A stretch of 56,062 nucleotides of DNA, taken from NCBI GenBank assembly GCA_949289145.1, contig CASEML010000071.1, forward strand, positions 1-56,062, in the 5' to 3' direction. The notes under the pieces are model-generated. The model was given only the letters and a program-made list of their open reading frames with translations, searched no databases and had not been told where the DNA came from. Source of the stretch: an uncultured Eubacteriales bacterium. Lineage in GTDB: Bacteria; Bacillota; Clostridia; Lachnospirales; Lachnospiraceae. Position numbers and translations under genes: made by a program. This document shows, piece by piece, positions 42,515 to 51,451 of the stretch (the first letter of the stretch is position 1; the number at the start of each line of letters is the position of its first letter).

Positions 42515-43142
42515 TCTGGATGGCACATTGACAGACTCCGTAAAATCATTGGCATATTCTGTGAATCTTACCTTAAAGGATTTAGGATATGAATCTCAGC
42601 CCGAGGAACGGTTTAAACAGTTTGCAGGTGATGGAAGCAGCGTCTTGCTGGAGCGGGCACTGCAGGCAGCCGGTGATACAGCTTTGGTACATAAGGAAGA
42701 AGCCATTAGGATATATGATGGATATTTTAGCAAGTACAGTATGTATCAGGTAAAACCATATGAGGGTATCGTAGAAACCTTAAAAGCATTAAAGGAACAG
42801 CAGATAAAACTGGCAGTGCTTTCTAATAAAGCAGATACAGAAGCTGTAAAAGTGGTAGAAACAGTATTTGGCAGAGACACCTTTCAGATCGTCAGAGGGC
42901 AGCGTGACGGAGTGCCAAGAAAGCCGGATCCTCAGGGAGCTATTATGATCGCCAAGGAGCTGCAGGTACCGGTCAGTGAGTGCCTCTATATTGGCGATAC
43001 TAATACAGATATGAAAACCGGCAACAAAGCAGGTATGAATACTGTGGGAGTTACCTGGGGATTTCGTGACCGGAAAGAATTAGAAGAGAACCATGCAAAA
43101 TATATTATAGATTTTCCAAAGGAACTGCTTGCATTGCTGTAG
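42492..43142 (+). CDS. HAD-family hydrolase (phosphoglycolate phosphatase/PpaX-like)
   Basis: 216-aa HAD phosphatase. Motif I FDLDGTLTDS near the start, motif II AVLSNK, motif III lysine in PRKPDP and motif IV YIGDTNTDMKTG are clear; the cap is helical (about residues 17-85). The family includes phosphoglycolate phosphatase Gph and pyrophosphatase PpaX. The overlap with ppk1 (23 nt) makes a link with polyphosphate or pyrophosphate metabolism plausible, but the substrate cannot be read. Either of two adjacent ATG codons (42492, 42495) could start it. Confidence 0.9.
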   Translation: MMKACIFDLDGTLTDSVKSLAYSVNLTLKDLGYESQPEERFKQFAGDGSSVLLERALQAAGDTALVHKEEAIRIYDGYFSKYSMYQVKPYEGIVETLKALKEQQIKLAVLSNKADTEAVKVVETVFGRDTFQIVRGQRDGVPRKPDPQGAIMIAKELQVPVSECLYIGDTNTDMKTGNKAGMNTVGVTWGFRDRKELEENHAKYIIDFPKELLALL

Positions 43143-43204
43143 ATAATAGTGTATGGTATAAATAGAAGGATAAATGCAGAAGTTATAAGGAAGGAAGCGA
43201 AATA

Positions 43205-43675
43205 ATGACGCAGGAGCAGATGATTGCATTCAATGATTACATGGATGAATTACTTGCAGATGAGAAAATCAAACAAATGTCAGAATTTATTCAGCATGGG
43301 GACACCACCTGTTTGATGCATTGTAAGGCAGTGGCGTACGAAAGCGCAGTATTAGCATACAAATTCAATATTAAGGTGGATATGAAGAGCCTTATTCGCG
43401 GAGCCTTGTTGCATGATTACTTTTTGTATGACTGGCATGATCAGAAATTGGGAAGCTTTCATGGATTTTACCATCCGGGCATTGCACTGCGGAATGCCAT
43501 GAGGGATTATGACTTAACGGAAATTGAAATAGATATTATAAGAAAGCATATGTTTCCGTTAACTATTTATCCGCCAAAGTATCGGGAAACCATCATAGTA
43601 TGTTTGATGGACAAATATTGTTCTTTAAGAGAAGTTTTTGGAAAATTATTTCGGAAAAAATTGTGTAATGCATAA
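43205..43675 (+). CDS. HD-domain protein, putative phosphohydrolase
   Basis: 156-aa protein with an HD-type metal site: His in MHCKAVAYESAVLAY, HD in GALLHDYFLYDWHD, then FHGFYHPGIAL and KHMFP. Such small HD proteins act on nucleotides or phosphate esters. GGAAGGAAG precedes the ATG. It is the last gene of the polyphosphate cluster, separated from the HAD gene by 62 bp and closed by a strong terminator. No specific substrate is suggested by the sequence. Confidence 0.85.
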   Translation: MTQEQMIAFNDYMDELLADEKIKQMSEFIQHGDTTCLMHCKAVAYESAVLAYKFNIKVDMKSLIRGALLHDYFLYDWHDQKLGSFHGFYHPGIALRNAMRDYDLTEIEIDIIRKHMFPLTIYPPKYRETIIVCLMDKYCSLREVFGKLFRKKLCNA

Positions 43676-43723
43676 AAATTTTCCCCTTGTTCTGTTTGTA
43701 GGCAGAGCAAGGGGAAAATTTTT
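43674..43723 (+). terminator. Rho-independent terminator of the ppx-ppk1 cluster
   Basis: AAAAATTTTCCCCTTG (43674-43689) pairs perfectly with CAAGGGGAAAATTTTT (43708-43723), an 18-nt loop between. Its 5' arm overlaps the last stop codon. Confidence 0.9.
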
Positions 43724-43727
43724 GTAT

Positions 43728-43776
43728 CAGTTCAGCCTTATGGGCGTCCTGATAACTATCAAGGCTGAACTGTTAC
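43728..43776. repeat. Intergenic repeat copy D, flanked by 12-bp direct repeats
   Basis: AGTTCAGCCTT (from 43729) pairs with AAGGCTGAACT (to 43771), with a 21-nt loop; the outer end GTTAC matches copy C. The 49-bp unit lies exactly between two identical 12-mers AAATTTTTGTAT, at 43716-43727 and 43777-43788, which look like a target-site duplication. The unit supplies the last bases and the TAA stop (43773-43775) of the minus-strand dehydratase-activase gene. Confidence 0.6.
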
Positions 43777-46700
43777 AAATTTTTGTATGCTGTAGAAAGC
43801 ATCAATTTGATTCTGTTTAACTGATTTACTTCACTGGCACCGGGATCGTAATCAATAGCAACAATATTGGACTTAGGGTAACGGTGGCGCAGTTCTTTAA
43901 TAACACCTTTTCCCACAATATGGTTCGGCAGGCAGGCGAATGGCTGAGTACAAACAATATTTCCAGCACCAGAATGGATTAATTCCAACATTTCACCGGT
44001 TAAGAACCAACCTTCACCGGTCTGGTTACCGCAGGAAACAATCTCTGATGCCATTTTTGCCAAATCTTCAATATGAGCCGGAGCATCAAAGTGAACACTC
44101 TTTTCAAATTCTTTTCTGGCAGCAGATCGGAACCATTCCAATGCTTTAATACCAAGGTTGGCATAAACGGCAGTAGATTTCTTCATACCAAGTTTTTCGT
44201 ATTTAAAGTTAGCATTGTAGAAGCAGTACAGGAAAAAGTCTAATAAGTCAGGAACCACGGCTTCTGCACCCTCCGCTTCCAGTAGATCTACCAGATAGTT
44301 GTTGGCAGCAGGCATAAATTTAACCAGAATTTCTCCAACCACACCAACACGAGGCTTTTTGACATCTTTTCTTGGTAAAGCATCAAACTCTCTGATAATT
44401 TCCCGGCAGATTTTTTTGTATTTGGAATAGGAGGGATAATTTTTCTTAGTAACAAAGTCAATACATTTTTGTTCCCATTTTTTGTGAAGGGCATTGGCGG
44501 CACCTTCTTCCGCTTCATATGGTCTTGTTGCATAAAGACAACGCATTAAAATATCACCAAATTCTACGGCGTACATTCCTTTTAAGGCAAGTTTCGGAGT
44601 AATCTTAAATCCAGGATTCTTTTCAAAACCGCTTAAGTTTAAGGAAAGCACCGGAATGTCCGGATAGCCTGCCTTTCTTAAAGCACGGCGGATAAAGCCG
44701 ATATAATTGGTAGCGCGGCAGCCGCCGCCGGTCTGGGTGATAATTACTGCAGTTTTGGTTAAATCATATTTTCCGGAAAGTATAGCTTCCATAATCTGTC
44801 CAACCACCATTAAGGACGGGTAGCAGGCATCATTATTTACATACTTGAGTCCCACATCCACCGCCTGTTTACCATCGTTGTTCAGCAGTTCGATATTGTA
44901 TCCGCAGCTACGAAAAGCAGGTTCTACGATAGAAAAGTGAATTGGCGACATCTGCGGGCAGAGAATCGTGTAATTATCACGCATTTCTTCGGTGAAGATC
45001 ACACGCTCAAAGTTGGCAGGAACAATGGTGCGCTGTATGTTGCGCTGCTTTCTTACACGGATGGCTGAAAGCAGGGAGCGAATACGGATTCTGGCAGCAC
45101 CAAGCGAATTTACCTCATCAATCTTTAAGCAGGTGTAAATTTTTCCCGAGTCATTTAATATGTCACTGACCTGATCGGTAGTTACGGCATCCAGACCGCA
45201 CCCAAAGGAATTTAACTGAATTAAATCCAGATTGTCCTGAGTTTTTACAAAGTTGGCAGCGGCATAAAGCCTTGAGTGGTACATCCACTGGTCCATAACA
45301 AGCAGAGGCCGCTCTACTTTTGCTAAATGAGATACGGAATCTTCTGTAAAGACAGCGATACCATAAGAAGTAATCAGTTCCGGGATACCATGGTTGATTT
45401 CCGGGTCGATATGATAGGGACGTCCGGCAAGCACGATACCATGTCTTCCTGTTTCCTTTAAATAAGCAAGCGTCTCTTCGCCCTTTTGCTGCACTTTTAA
45501 ATGGACTTTCTGCATTTCATGCCATGCAGTTTCACTAGCTTCCTTAATCTCTCCGGCAGAAATAGAAAACTGTGTGCTGAATTCCTCCACCAGACGTTTC
45601 GTTAATACTTCTAAGTTAGTAAACGGAAGGAATGGATTCATAAATAAAATATCAGGATTTTTCAGCTCATCGATATTATTTTTAATATTTTCTGCATAAG
45701 AAGTGACAATGGGGCAATTATAATGGTTGTTGGCATCTTCAAATTCTACTCGTTCGTAAGGAATACAAGGATAGAAGATAAAGTTAATGCCCTGATTTAA
45801 AAGCCACATAACATGTCCGTGGGCTAATTTGGCAGGATAACATTCCGATTCACTTGGAATGGATTCGATGCCAAGTTCATAAATCTTACGGTTGGATTCC
45901 GGGGAAAGTACCACACGGAATTTTAATGCCTTGAAAAATTCTGCCCAGAAGGGATAATTTTCATACATATTTAGAACACGCGGAATACCTACAGTGCCAC
46001 GAACAGCTTCAGTTTCTGATAAAGCTTCACGGTCAAATAATAATTTTGTTTTATATTCAAACAGATTAGGAATATTGTCTTTATTTTTCTGACCGCCGAT
46101 ACCACGTTCACAACGGTTTCCGGTGATAAACTGTCTGCCGCCGCTGAAACGGTTGATAGTCAAAAGACAGTTGTTGGTACAGCCCTTGCAGCGTGACATA
46201 CTTGTACTAAATTCCAGTGAATTGATTTTATCAATGGAAAGCATAGTAGTGGTCTGGCTTTCCTGAAAACGTTCTCTGGCGATCAGTGCGGCGCCAAAAG
46301 CCCCCATAATACCGGCTATATCTGGACGGATAGCTTTACAATCTGCTATTTTTTCAAAGCTTCTAAGGACGGCATCGTTGTAGAATGTACCTCCCTGCAC
46401 TACGATGTGGCTTCCTAATTCCGCCGCAGAACTTACTTTGATTACCTTATATAAAGCATTTTTGATAACAGAGTAGGCAAGCCCCGCTGAAATATCGGAA
46501 ACTTCAGCTCCTTCTTTCTGAGCTTGTTTCACTTTGGAGTTCATAAATACAGTACAGCGTGTTCCAAGGTCAATTGGATTCTTGGCAAATAAAGCAGCCT
46601 CCGCAAAGTCCTGTACGCTGTAATTTAAAGATTTGGCAAAGGTTTCGATAAAGGAGCCACATCCAGAGGAACAAGCCTCGTTTAATTGTACACTGTCTAC

Positions 46701-48026
46701 GGTCTGATTTTTAATTTTAATGCACTTCATATCCTGACCGCCGATATCTAAGATACAGTCAACTTTTGGGTCAAAAAAGGCAGCGGCATAGTAGTGGGCC
46801 ACAGTTTCCACTTCTCCTTCTTCCAACATTAATGCGTTTTTAATCAAAGCCTCTCCGTAACCGGTGGAGCAAGAGTGAACAATATGTGCCTTTTTAGGCA
46901 GTTTCGTATAAATATCTTTGATGGCACGGATGGTGGTTGCTAGCGGACTTCCGTTGTTATTGCTGTAAAATGAATATAATAAATCACCGTTTTCGCCTAC
47001 TAAAGCTGCTTTTGTAGTAGTGGAACCGGCGTCAATACCAAGATAACAATTTCCTTCATAAGAAGCTAGATCTCCGGTAGTGACAGAGTGGCTCTGGTGG
47101 CGTTCTTTGAATTCCTTATAATCTTCTTCAGAACGGAACAAAGGCTCTAATCGCTCTACTTCGAATTCCATTTTAATATCGCCGGAAAGTTTTTTTTCTA
47201 AAGAAGAAAGTGTCAGTGTCAGTTCCTTGTTGGCATTTAATGCAGAACCAGCAGCGGCGAAAAGATGAGAATTATCTGGAGTGATACTGTGTTCATCATC
47301 TAATTTTAAGGTGCGGATAAAAGCCGCTTTTAACTGGTCAAGGAAGTGAAGGGGACCGCCTAAAAAGGCTACGTGTCCGCGAATTGGCTTTCCGCAGGCC
47401 AGTCCACTGATGGTTTGGTTTACTACCGCCTGAAAAATGGAAGCGGATAAATCTTCCTTTGTGGCCCCTTCATTGATCAAAGGCTGGATATCTGTTTTGG
47501 CAAACACACCACACCTTGCAGCGATAGGGTAAATTGCCTTGTAATTCTTGGCATAATTATTTAATCCGGTGGCATCAGTCTGTAAAAGGGAAGCCATCTG
47601 ATCGATAAAGGAACCGGTACCGCCGGCACAAATACCATTCATACGCTGCTCCACATTACCGCCTTCAAAATAGATGATCTTAGCATCTTCACCGCCAAGT
47701 TCAATGGCAACATCAGTCTTTGGGGCGTATTCGGCCAGGGCAGTGGAAACGGCAATCACTTCCTGCGTAAAAGGAATACCTAAGTGGTTTGCCAGTGTAA
47801 GCCCGCCAGAACCAGTAATCACAGCAGAAACAGTGATATCACCAAGCTCTTTTAATGCTTTGGAAACCAGTCCGTAAAGAGTTTCTTTAATATTTGCAAA
47901 GTGACGTTCATAATCTGAAAATATAATTTTATTTGCATCATTTAAAATTGCAATTTTTACAGTTGTGGAACCGATATCGATTCCTAATGTATAAAAGTTT
48001 GGATTATTCATAGCATGTTCCGGCAA
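43773..48026 (-). CDS. Giant 2-hydroxyacyl-CoA dehydratase activase fusion (BadF/BadG-DUF2229-HgdB-like)
   Basis: 1417-aa soluble protein. Two BadF/BadG-type ATPase domains come first (about 10-265 and 330-590), with [14 protein letters not shown] and [22 protein letters not shown] and DIGGQDMK, and the cluster-binding CAGGTGSF and CSSGCGSF. A cysteine-rich segment, RCKGCTNNC, lies near residue 610. A DUF2229-like region (about 670-880) and a region like HgdB/FldB dehydratase subunits (about 980-1390, with [10 protein letters not shown]) follow. Such activases inject an electron into dehydratases by ATP-driven conformational change. Having both parts in one chain is a known but poorly studied clostridial design. 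Start is TTG at 48026, 11 nt after GGAGG; ATG at 48011 is an alternative. Confidence 0.88.
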   Translation of the reverse strand: MPEHAMNNPNFYTLGIDIGSTTVKIAILNDANKIIFSDYERHFANIKETLYGLVSKALKELGDITVSAVITGSGGLTLANHLGIPFTQEVIAVSTALAEYAPKTDVAIELGGEDAKIIYFEGGNVEQRMNGICAGGTGSFIDQMASLLQTDATGLNNYAKNYKAIYPIAARCGVFAKTDIQPLINEGATKEDLSASIFQAVVNQTISGLACGKPIRGHVAFLGGPLHFLDQLKAAFIRTLKLDDEHSITPDNSHLFAAAGSALNANKELTLTLSSLEKKLSGDIKMEFEVERLEPLFRSEEDYKEFKERHQSHSVTTGDLASYEGNCYLGIDAGSTTTKAALVGENGDLLYSFYSNNNGSPLATTIRAIKDIYTKLPKKAHIVHSCSTGYGEALIKNALMLEEGEVETVAHYYAAAFFDPKVDCILDIGGQDMKCIKIKNQTVDSVQLNEACSSGCGSFIETFAKSLNYSVQDFAEAALFAKNPIDLGTRCTVFMNSKVKQAQKEGAEVSDISAGLAYSVIKNALYKVIKVSSAAELGSHIVVQGGTFYNDAVLRSFEKIADCKAIRPDIAGIMGAFGAALIARERFQESQTTTMLSIDKINSLEFSTSMSRCKGCTNNCLLTINRFSGGRQFITGNRCERGIGGQKNKDNIPNLFEYKTKLLFDREALSETEAVRGTVGIPRVLNMYENYPFWAEFFKALKFRVVLSPESNRKIYELGIESIPSESECYPAKLAHGHVMWLLNQGINFIFYPCIPYERVEFEDANNHYNCPIVTSYAENIKNNIDELKNPDILFMNPFLPFTNLEVLTKRLVEEFSTQFSISAGEIKEASETAWHEMQKVHLKVQQKGEETLAYLKETGRHGIVLAGRPYHIDPEINHGIPELITSYGIAVFTEDSVSHLAKVERPLLVMDQWMYHSRLYAAANFVKTQDNLDLIQLNSFGCGLDAVTTDQVSDILNDSGKIYTCLKIDEVNSLGAARIRIRSLLSAIRVRKQRNIQRTIVPANFERVIFTEEMRDNYTILCPQMSPIHFSIVEPAFRSCGYNIELLNNDGKQAVDVGLKYVNNDACYPSLMVVGQIMEAILSGKYDLTKTAVIITQTGGGCRATNYIGFIRRALRKAGYPDIPVLSLNLSGFEKNPGFKITPKLALKGMYAVEFGDILMRCLYATRPYEAEEGAANALHKKWEQKCIDFVTKKNYPSYSKYKKICREIIREFDALPRKDVKKPRVGVVGEILVKFMPAANNYLVDLLEAEGAEAVVPDLLDFFLYCFYNANFKYEKLGMKKSTAVYANLGIKALEWFRSAARKEFEKSVHFDAPAHIEDLAKMASEIVSCGNQTGEGWFLTGEMLELIHSGAGNIVCTQPFACLPNHIVGKGVIKELRHRYPKSNIVAIDYDPGASEVNQLNRIKLMLSTAYKNL

Positions 48027-48144
48027 TGTTATGCCTACCTCCTAACTAAATATGACTTTTAACTATATGCTCGTAAATAATGAAAAAACACTTTTAATTT
48101 TTTGCTCTGCTTACATTACGAAGTAAATCTTCAAAGCATGTTTC

Positions 48145-48173
48145 ATTATACGACAAGAAATTTTAAAATACAA
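48145..48173 (-). promoter_or_regulatory. sigma-A promoter for the dehydratase-activase gene
   Basis: On the minus strand TTGTAT (48168-48173), 17 nt, TATAAT (48145-48150). The leader would be about 110 nt. Confidence 0.55.
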
Positions 48174-48268
48174 CAAAAAAACTCGAAAAGTGCAAGCTGT
48201 ACCAAAGGATTCATATGGAATTTATGAAAATTTTATCCAAATCTAAACAGAATTCATAATTTCTTTTG

Positions 48269-48297
48269 TTTACAATTAAAAAGAATAATGTTAAACT
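48269..48297 (+). promoter_or_regulatory. sigma-A promoter for the corA transcript
   Basis: TTTACA (48269-48274), 17 nt, TAAACT (48292-48297). It gives a leader of about 170 nt that holds a 25-codon ORF and two hairpins. The stretch 48174-48268 shows nothing else. Confidence 0.5.
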
Positions 48298-48337
48298 TAT
48301 AAGGCATGTAAAGTCAAAGAAAAGGAAGTGTTATTCT

Positions 48338-48415
48338 ATGGAAAGTGGGCCTAGTAAGACACGAGAGTGTCGATTTAGGAATGAAAAGTTAAAGAAAAGA
48401 AAAAACCAATTCTAA
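48338..48415 (+). CDS. Possible 25-codon leader ORF upstream of corA
   Basis: ATG at 48338 to TAA at 48413-48415 encodes a highly basic 25-residue peptide with the sequence MESGPSKTRECRFRNEK, then a Lys/Arg-rich tail. GGAAG lies about 9 nt upstream. A small hairpin, GACAC-GAGA-GTGTC, lies inside the ORF. The ORF sits in the 5' leader of a magnesium-transporter gene, the position of regulatory leader peptides such as corL in Salmonella. No homologue is recognised. Confidence 0.35.
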   Translation: MESGPSKTRECRFRNEKLKKRKNQF

Positions 48416-48433
48416 GGCTTACTTTTTGACCTG

Positions 48434-48460
48434 TTCAAATGCCTGGAATTGGCATTTGAA
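48434..48460 (+). promoter_or_regulatory. Hairpin directly before the corA ribosome site
   Basis: TTCAAATGCC (48434-48443) pairs perfectly with GGCATTTGAA (48451-48460), loop TGGAATT. The Shine-Dalgarno AAAGGAG starts at the stem's last bases (48458-48464). There is no T run, so translational control is more likely than termination. Confidence 0.5.
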
Positions 48461-48475
48461 AGGAGTTTATAAATC

Positions 48476-49417
48476 ATGATGAAAATATTCAGAACTATGG
48501 AAGAAGGAATCAGGCAGGTAAGTGAGATTCAGGAGGGGTGTTGGGTTGCATTGTCTGATCCAACTGCATCTGAAATTCTTAGTATTTCCAATGAGTATGG
48601 GATTGATATGGAAGACCTGCGGGCACCTTTGGATGAAGAAGAACGTTCCCGTATTGAGGTGGAAGATGATTATACATTGATTCTTGTGGACATCCCTGTG
48701 ATTGAAGAACGCAATGATAAAGAATGGTATGTTACGATTCCTTTGGGCATTATATTGACAGACACTTTGATTTTTACCGTATGTTTGGAAGAGACCACTA
48801 TTCTTACAGCATTTATGGACGGCAGGGTTAGGAATTTCTATACTTACAAGAAAACAAGGTTTATTTTGCAGATATTATATAAAAATGCAACACTTTTCCT
48901 TCATTACCTAAGAATTATTGATAAGAAAAGCGAAGTGATTGAAAAAAACCTTCTTGAATCCCAGAAAAATTATGAGTTGATTGAACTTTTGGATTTAGAA
49001 AAGAGTTTGGTTTATTTTACTACCTCTCTTCGTTCTAATGAAGTGGTTTTGGAGCGTCTGCTGAAAAGTGAAAGTATTAAAAAATATCCGGAAGATACGG
49101 ATTTGCTGGAAGATGTTATTATTGAAAATAAGCAGGCTATTGAGATGGCAAACATATATAGTGGAATTTTAAATGGTATGTTGGATGCTTTTGCCTCAAT
49201 TATTTCTAATAATCTCAATATTGTAATGAAGTTTTTAGCTACAGTTACTATTGTTATGTCAATTCCGACTATGATATTTAGTGCATATGGAATGAATGTT
49301 TCCGGAGTGGGAATGCCGTTTTCTGAAAGTCCCTATGGCTTTGTCATTGTCATTGCTATATCATTACTATGCAGTATCGCTGTGGCAATTATTTTTTCAA
49401 AAAAGAATTTGTTTTAG
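48476..49417 (+). CDS. corA: CorA-family magnesium/divalent cation transporter
   Basis: 313-aa homopentameric cation channel. The N-terminal 240 residues form the cytoplasmic alpha/beta funnel (acidic, with a long helix around 150-245). Two transmembrane segments follow at the C-terminus (about 247-268 and 283-305), with the family signature YGMN (in FSAYGMNVSG) at the end of the first. Magnesium is the most likely ion; Co or Zn transport occurs in some members. AAAGGAG lies 11 nt before the ATG. The long structured leader suggests post-transcriptional control. Confidence 0.93.
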   Translation: MMKIFRTMEEGIRQVSEIQEGCWVALSDPTASEILSISNEYGIDMEDLRAPLDEEERSRIEVEDDYTLILVDIPVIEERNDKEWYVTIPLGIILTDTLIFTVCLEETTILTAFMDGRVRNFYTYKKTRFILQILYKNATLFLHYLRIIDKKSEVIEKNLLESQKNYELIELLDLEKSLVYFTTSLRSNEVVLERLLKSESIKKYPEDTDLLEDVIIENKQAIEMANIYSGILNGMLDAFASIISNNLNIVMKFLATVTIVMSIPTMIFSAYGMNVSGVGMPFSESPYGFVIVIAISLLCSIAVAIIFSKKNLF

Positions 49418-49482
49418 TTATATTTTAGTTAACGGATGATATCATAATGATAAATGGATTAGGTATAAAGAAAGGTGAGACA

Positions 49483-50316
49483 ATGAACTGGTTGAACAAA
49501 TTGGAAAGGAAATTTGGGAAGTTTGCAATTACAAATCTTTCCATATGGCTGATTGGGTGTTATGTGATAGGATATATACTGAATTTTATTGCACCAAATG
49601 TGTTAGGTTATCTGACGTTAGAACCTGCATTTATTATGCGCGGACAGGTGTGGAGAATAGTCACATGGCTCTTAATTCCGCCATCAAGTTTTAGTATTTT
49701 TACATTTATTATGTTATTCTTTTACTACTCCCTTGGGACAACACTTGAAAAGACCTGGGGAACTTTTCGTTACAACGTGTTCATTTTTTCAGGTGTGTTG
49801 TTTACTATTCTTGGAGCATTTGTATTGTATATCATAGGAAAAATCGGGGGCGTAACACTGGTAGGAATGGGTTCGGCATTTAGTACTTATTATATTAATA
49901 TGTCAATTTTCCTTGCTTTTGCGGCATCTTATCCTGATATGAAAGTTATGTTATACTTTATCATTCCGCTGAAAATTAAATGGCTGGCCTACTTTGATGC
50001 AGCATACTTACTTTATATGGCGTTTATTGGCAGTTGGGCAGACAGAGTGGTAATTGTTGCTTCCATTTTGAATTTTTTGGTGTTTTTTTTCAGTACAAGA
50101 AATTATCAGAGAATTTCCCCGTCGGAAATCAAAAGAAAGCGTACTTACAAAAAGAAAGTGGAATATTCAAACGGAATTACAAAGCATAAGTGTGCGATTT
50201 GCGGAAGAACAGAACTAGATGGAGAACATTTGGAATTTCGCTTTTGTTCTAAGTGTGAGGGGAATTATGAGTATTGTCAAGATCATCTTTTTACACACCA
50301 ACATAAAAAGAGATAG
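49483..50316 (+). CDS. Rhomboid-like membrane protein with C-terminal zinc-ribbon
   Basis: 277-aa membrane protein with six hydrophobic segments (between about residues 15 and 205) arranged like a rhomboid: the L1 loop region ...RGQVWRIVTWLLIPPSS matches the rhomboid QxWR pattern. The catalytic GxSG motif is not clear; the corresponding region reads VGMGSAFSTYY, and no catalytic His is obvious, so it may be a non-protease rhomboid. A soluble tail carries CxxC...CxxC plus further Cys and His residues (CAICGRTELDG, FCSKCEGN, YCQDHLFTHQH), probably binding one or two zinc ions. AAAGGTGAG precedes the ATG at 49483. Confidence 0.75.
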   Translation: MNWLNKLERKFGKFAITNLSIWLIGCYVIGYILNFIAPNVLGYLTLEPAFIMRGQVWRIVTWLLIPPSSFSIFTFIMLFFYYSLGTTLEKTWGTFRYNVFIFSGVLFTILGAFVLYIIGKIGGVTLVGMGSAFSTYYINMSIFLAFAASYPDMKVMLYFIIPLKIKWLAYFDAAYLLYMAFIGSWADRVVIVASILNFLVFFFSTRNYQRISPSEIKRKRTYKKKVEYSNGITKHKCAICGRTELDGEHLEFRFCSKCEGNYEYCQDHLFTHQHKKR

Positions 50317-50333
50317 AGATTATGGAGGAAGAT

Positions 50334-51050
50334 ATGGATCAGGAAAGCTTTGCCAATGCCATTAACGGTCTGAAAGATATGGCAGAAACTTATGAGAATA
50401 TGCTGGCGGTTGAAGATATCAAAGAAGAATTAAAGGGTTTGAATTTGTCGGAAGAACAGTTACATGCAGTCTATGATTATTTAATAGAAAATAAAATTCA
50501 AATTGTAGATTATGTAAAAGAGAAAAAAGAGGTGTCCAAGGAGAAGGAAGAAGATTCCCGATTTCTAAAAATGTATATGGAGGAAATTGAAGATTATCCA
50601 GAAATTTCTAAGAGCCGTTTGCAGGAAATCTTTTGGAAAGCGGTTAAGAATGATGAAATTGCAAAAGAAGAGTTGATTACCGGATATTTGAAGCGGATTG
50701 TAGATTTTGCAAGAATTTATCGTGGACAAGGGGTTTTGCTGGAAGATTTGATTCAAGAAGGAAATATGGGGCTTTTAAATGGTTTATATGCGGCGGAAGA
50801 ACAGCCGCAGATAGAAGAGATTGAAAACTATCTTATGGAGCATATATGTCAGAGTATGGAAACTGCTATTTATGAAATGGAAACAGAAAATAGGGCGGAA
50901 GAGTACATTGTAAAACAGATAGATGAAGTGGATAAATGTATCAACGCGTTTGAAAAGCAACATAACAGAAAGCCTTTTGCAGAAGAATTGGCAGAGTTGC
51001 TGAAAAAGGAAACAGAAGAAGTGAAAGACATTATGAGATACTTAAAATAG
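50334..51050 (+). CDS. Sigma-70-like protein lacking promoter-recognition regions
   Basis: 238-aa acidic protein. Residues about 30-60 (LNLSEEQLHAVYDYLIEN) resemble sigma-70 region 1.1. Residues about 120-150 (YLKRIVDFARIYRGQGVLLEDLIQEGNMGLLNGL) match regions 2.1-2.2, which bind the beta' clamp. The last 45 (INAFEKQHNRKPFAEELAEL...) resemble region 3. Regions 2.3-2.4 and 4, which melt DNA and read the -10 and -35 boxes, are missing. It might bind core polymerase without initiating. GGAGG 5 nt before the ATG at 50334 sets the start; an ATG at 50322 is also in frame. It follows the rhomboid-like gene by 17 bp. Confidence 0.7.
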   Translation: MDQESFANAINGLKDMAETYENMLAVEDIKEELKGLNLSEEQLHAVYDYLIENKIQIVDYVKEKKEVSKEKEEDSRFLKMYMEEIEDYPEISKSRLQEIFWKAVKNDEIAKEELITGYLKRIVDFARIYRGQGVLLEDLIQEGNMGLLNGLYAAEEQPQIEEIENYLMEHICQSMETAIYEMETENRAEEYIVKQIDEVDKCINAFEKQHNRKPFAEELAELLKKETEEVKDIMRYLK

Positions 51051-51154
51051 TTGCAAAAAGAGATTTTTTGCCTAAAACAATAAAGAAAATGAGCCGATAT
51101 ACAGAAACAGTAATAGTCTTTTGTCAGGAAAAAGAAAGAAAAAGAGGGAAAAGA

Positions 51155-51451
51155 ATGAACGAATTTAATGAACAAGGTGTTAAAAATGTTATGGAAGATA
51201 TTGTATATCAAAAGATGGAATCAATTATAGATTCGTTAGGATGCTGCACTTGCGATAAGTGCAAAGCGGATATTGCAGCATATGTGTTAAATCATGTAAC
51301 ACCAAGATATGTTGCCTCAGAAAAAGGAGAATTATTTTCTAAGGTGCAGGAATTAAATCAAAATAGTAATACAGATATTTTGATGAAAATTGTCAGTGCT
51401 TCCGAGATTATTAAAGAAAGGCCGCGTCATGAAAAAGAAAGAATTTATTAA
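51155..51451 (+). CDS. comFB: ComFB-family protein
   Basis: 98-aa soluble protein of the late-competence ComFB family. Typical features: N-terminal helix GVKNVMEDIVYQKME, the cysteine cluster CCTCDKCKADIAAYVLNHV and the PRYVASEKGE turn. In Bacillus the gene lies in the comF operon without an essential role in uptake; ComFB homologues have more recently been reported to bind cyclic dinucleotides (from memory). No comFA or comFC is adjacent here. AGGGAAAAG precedes the ATG at 51155; the in-frame 51068 start lacks a ribosome site. It overlaps the deacetylase gene by 23 nt. Confidence 0.85.
   Translation: MNEFNEQGVKNVMEDIVYQKMESIIDSLGCCTCDKCKADIAAYVLNHVTPRYVASEKGELFSKVQELNQNSNTDILMKIVSASEIIKERPRHEKERIY

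Noticed and set aside
48298-48475. M-box magnesium riboswitch or mini-ykkC element upstream of corA
   Set aside because: Neither the M-box core sequence nor paired ACGR loops of mini-ykkC are seen; it is reported only as an unassigned leader.
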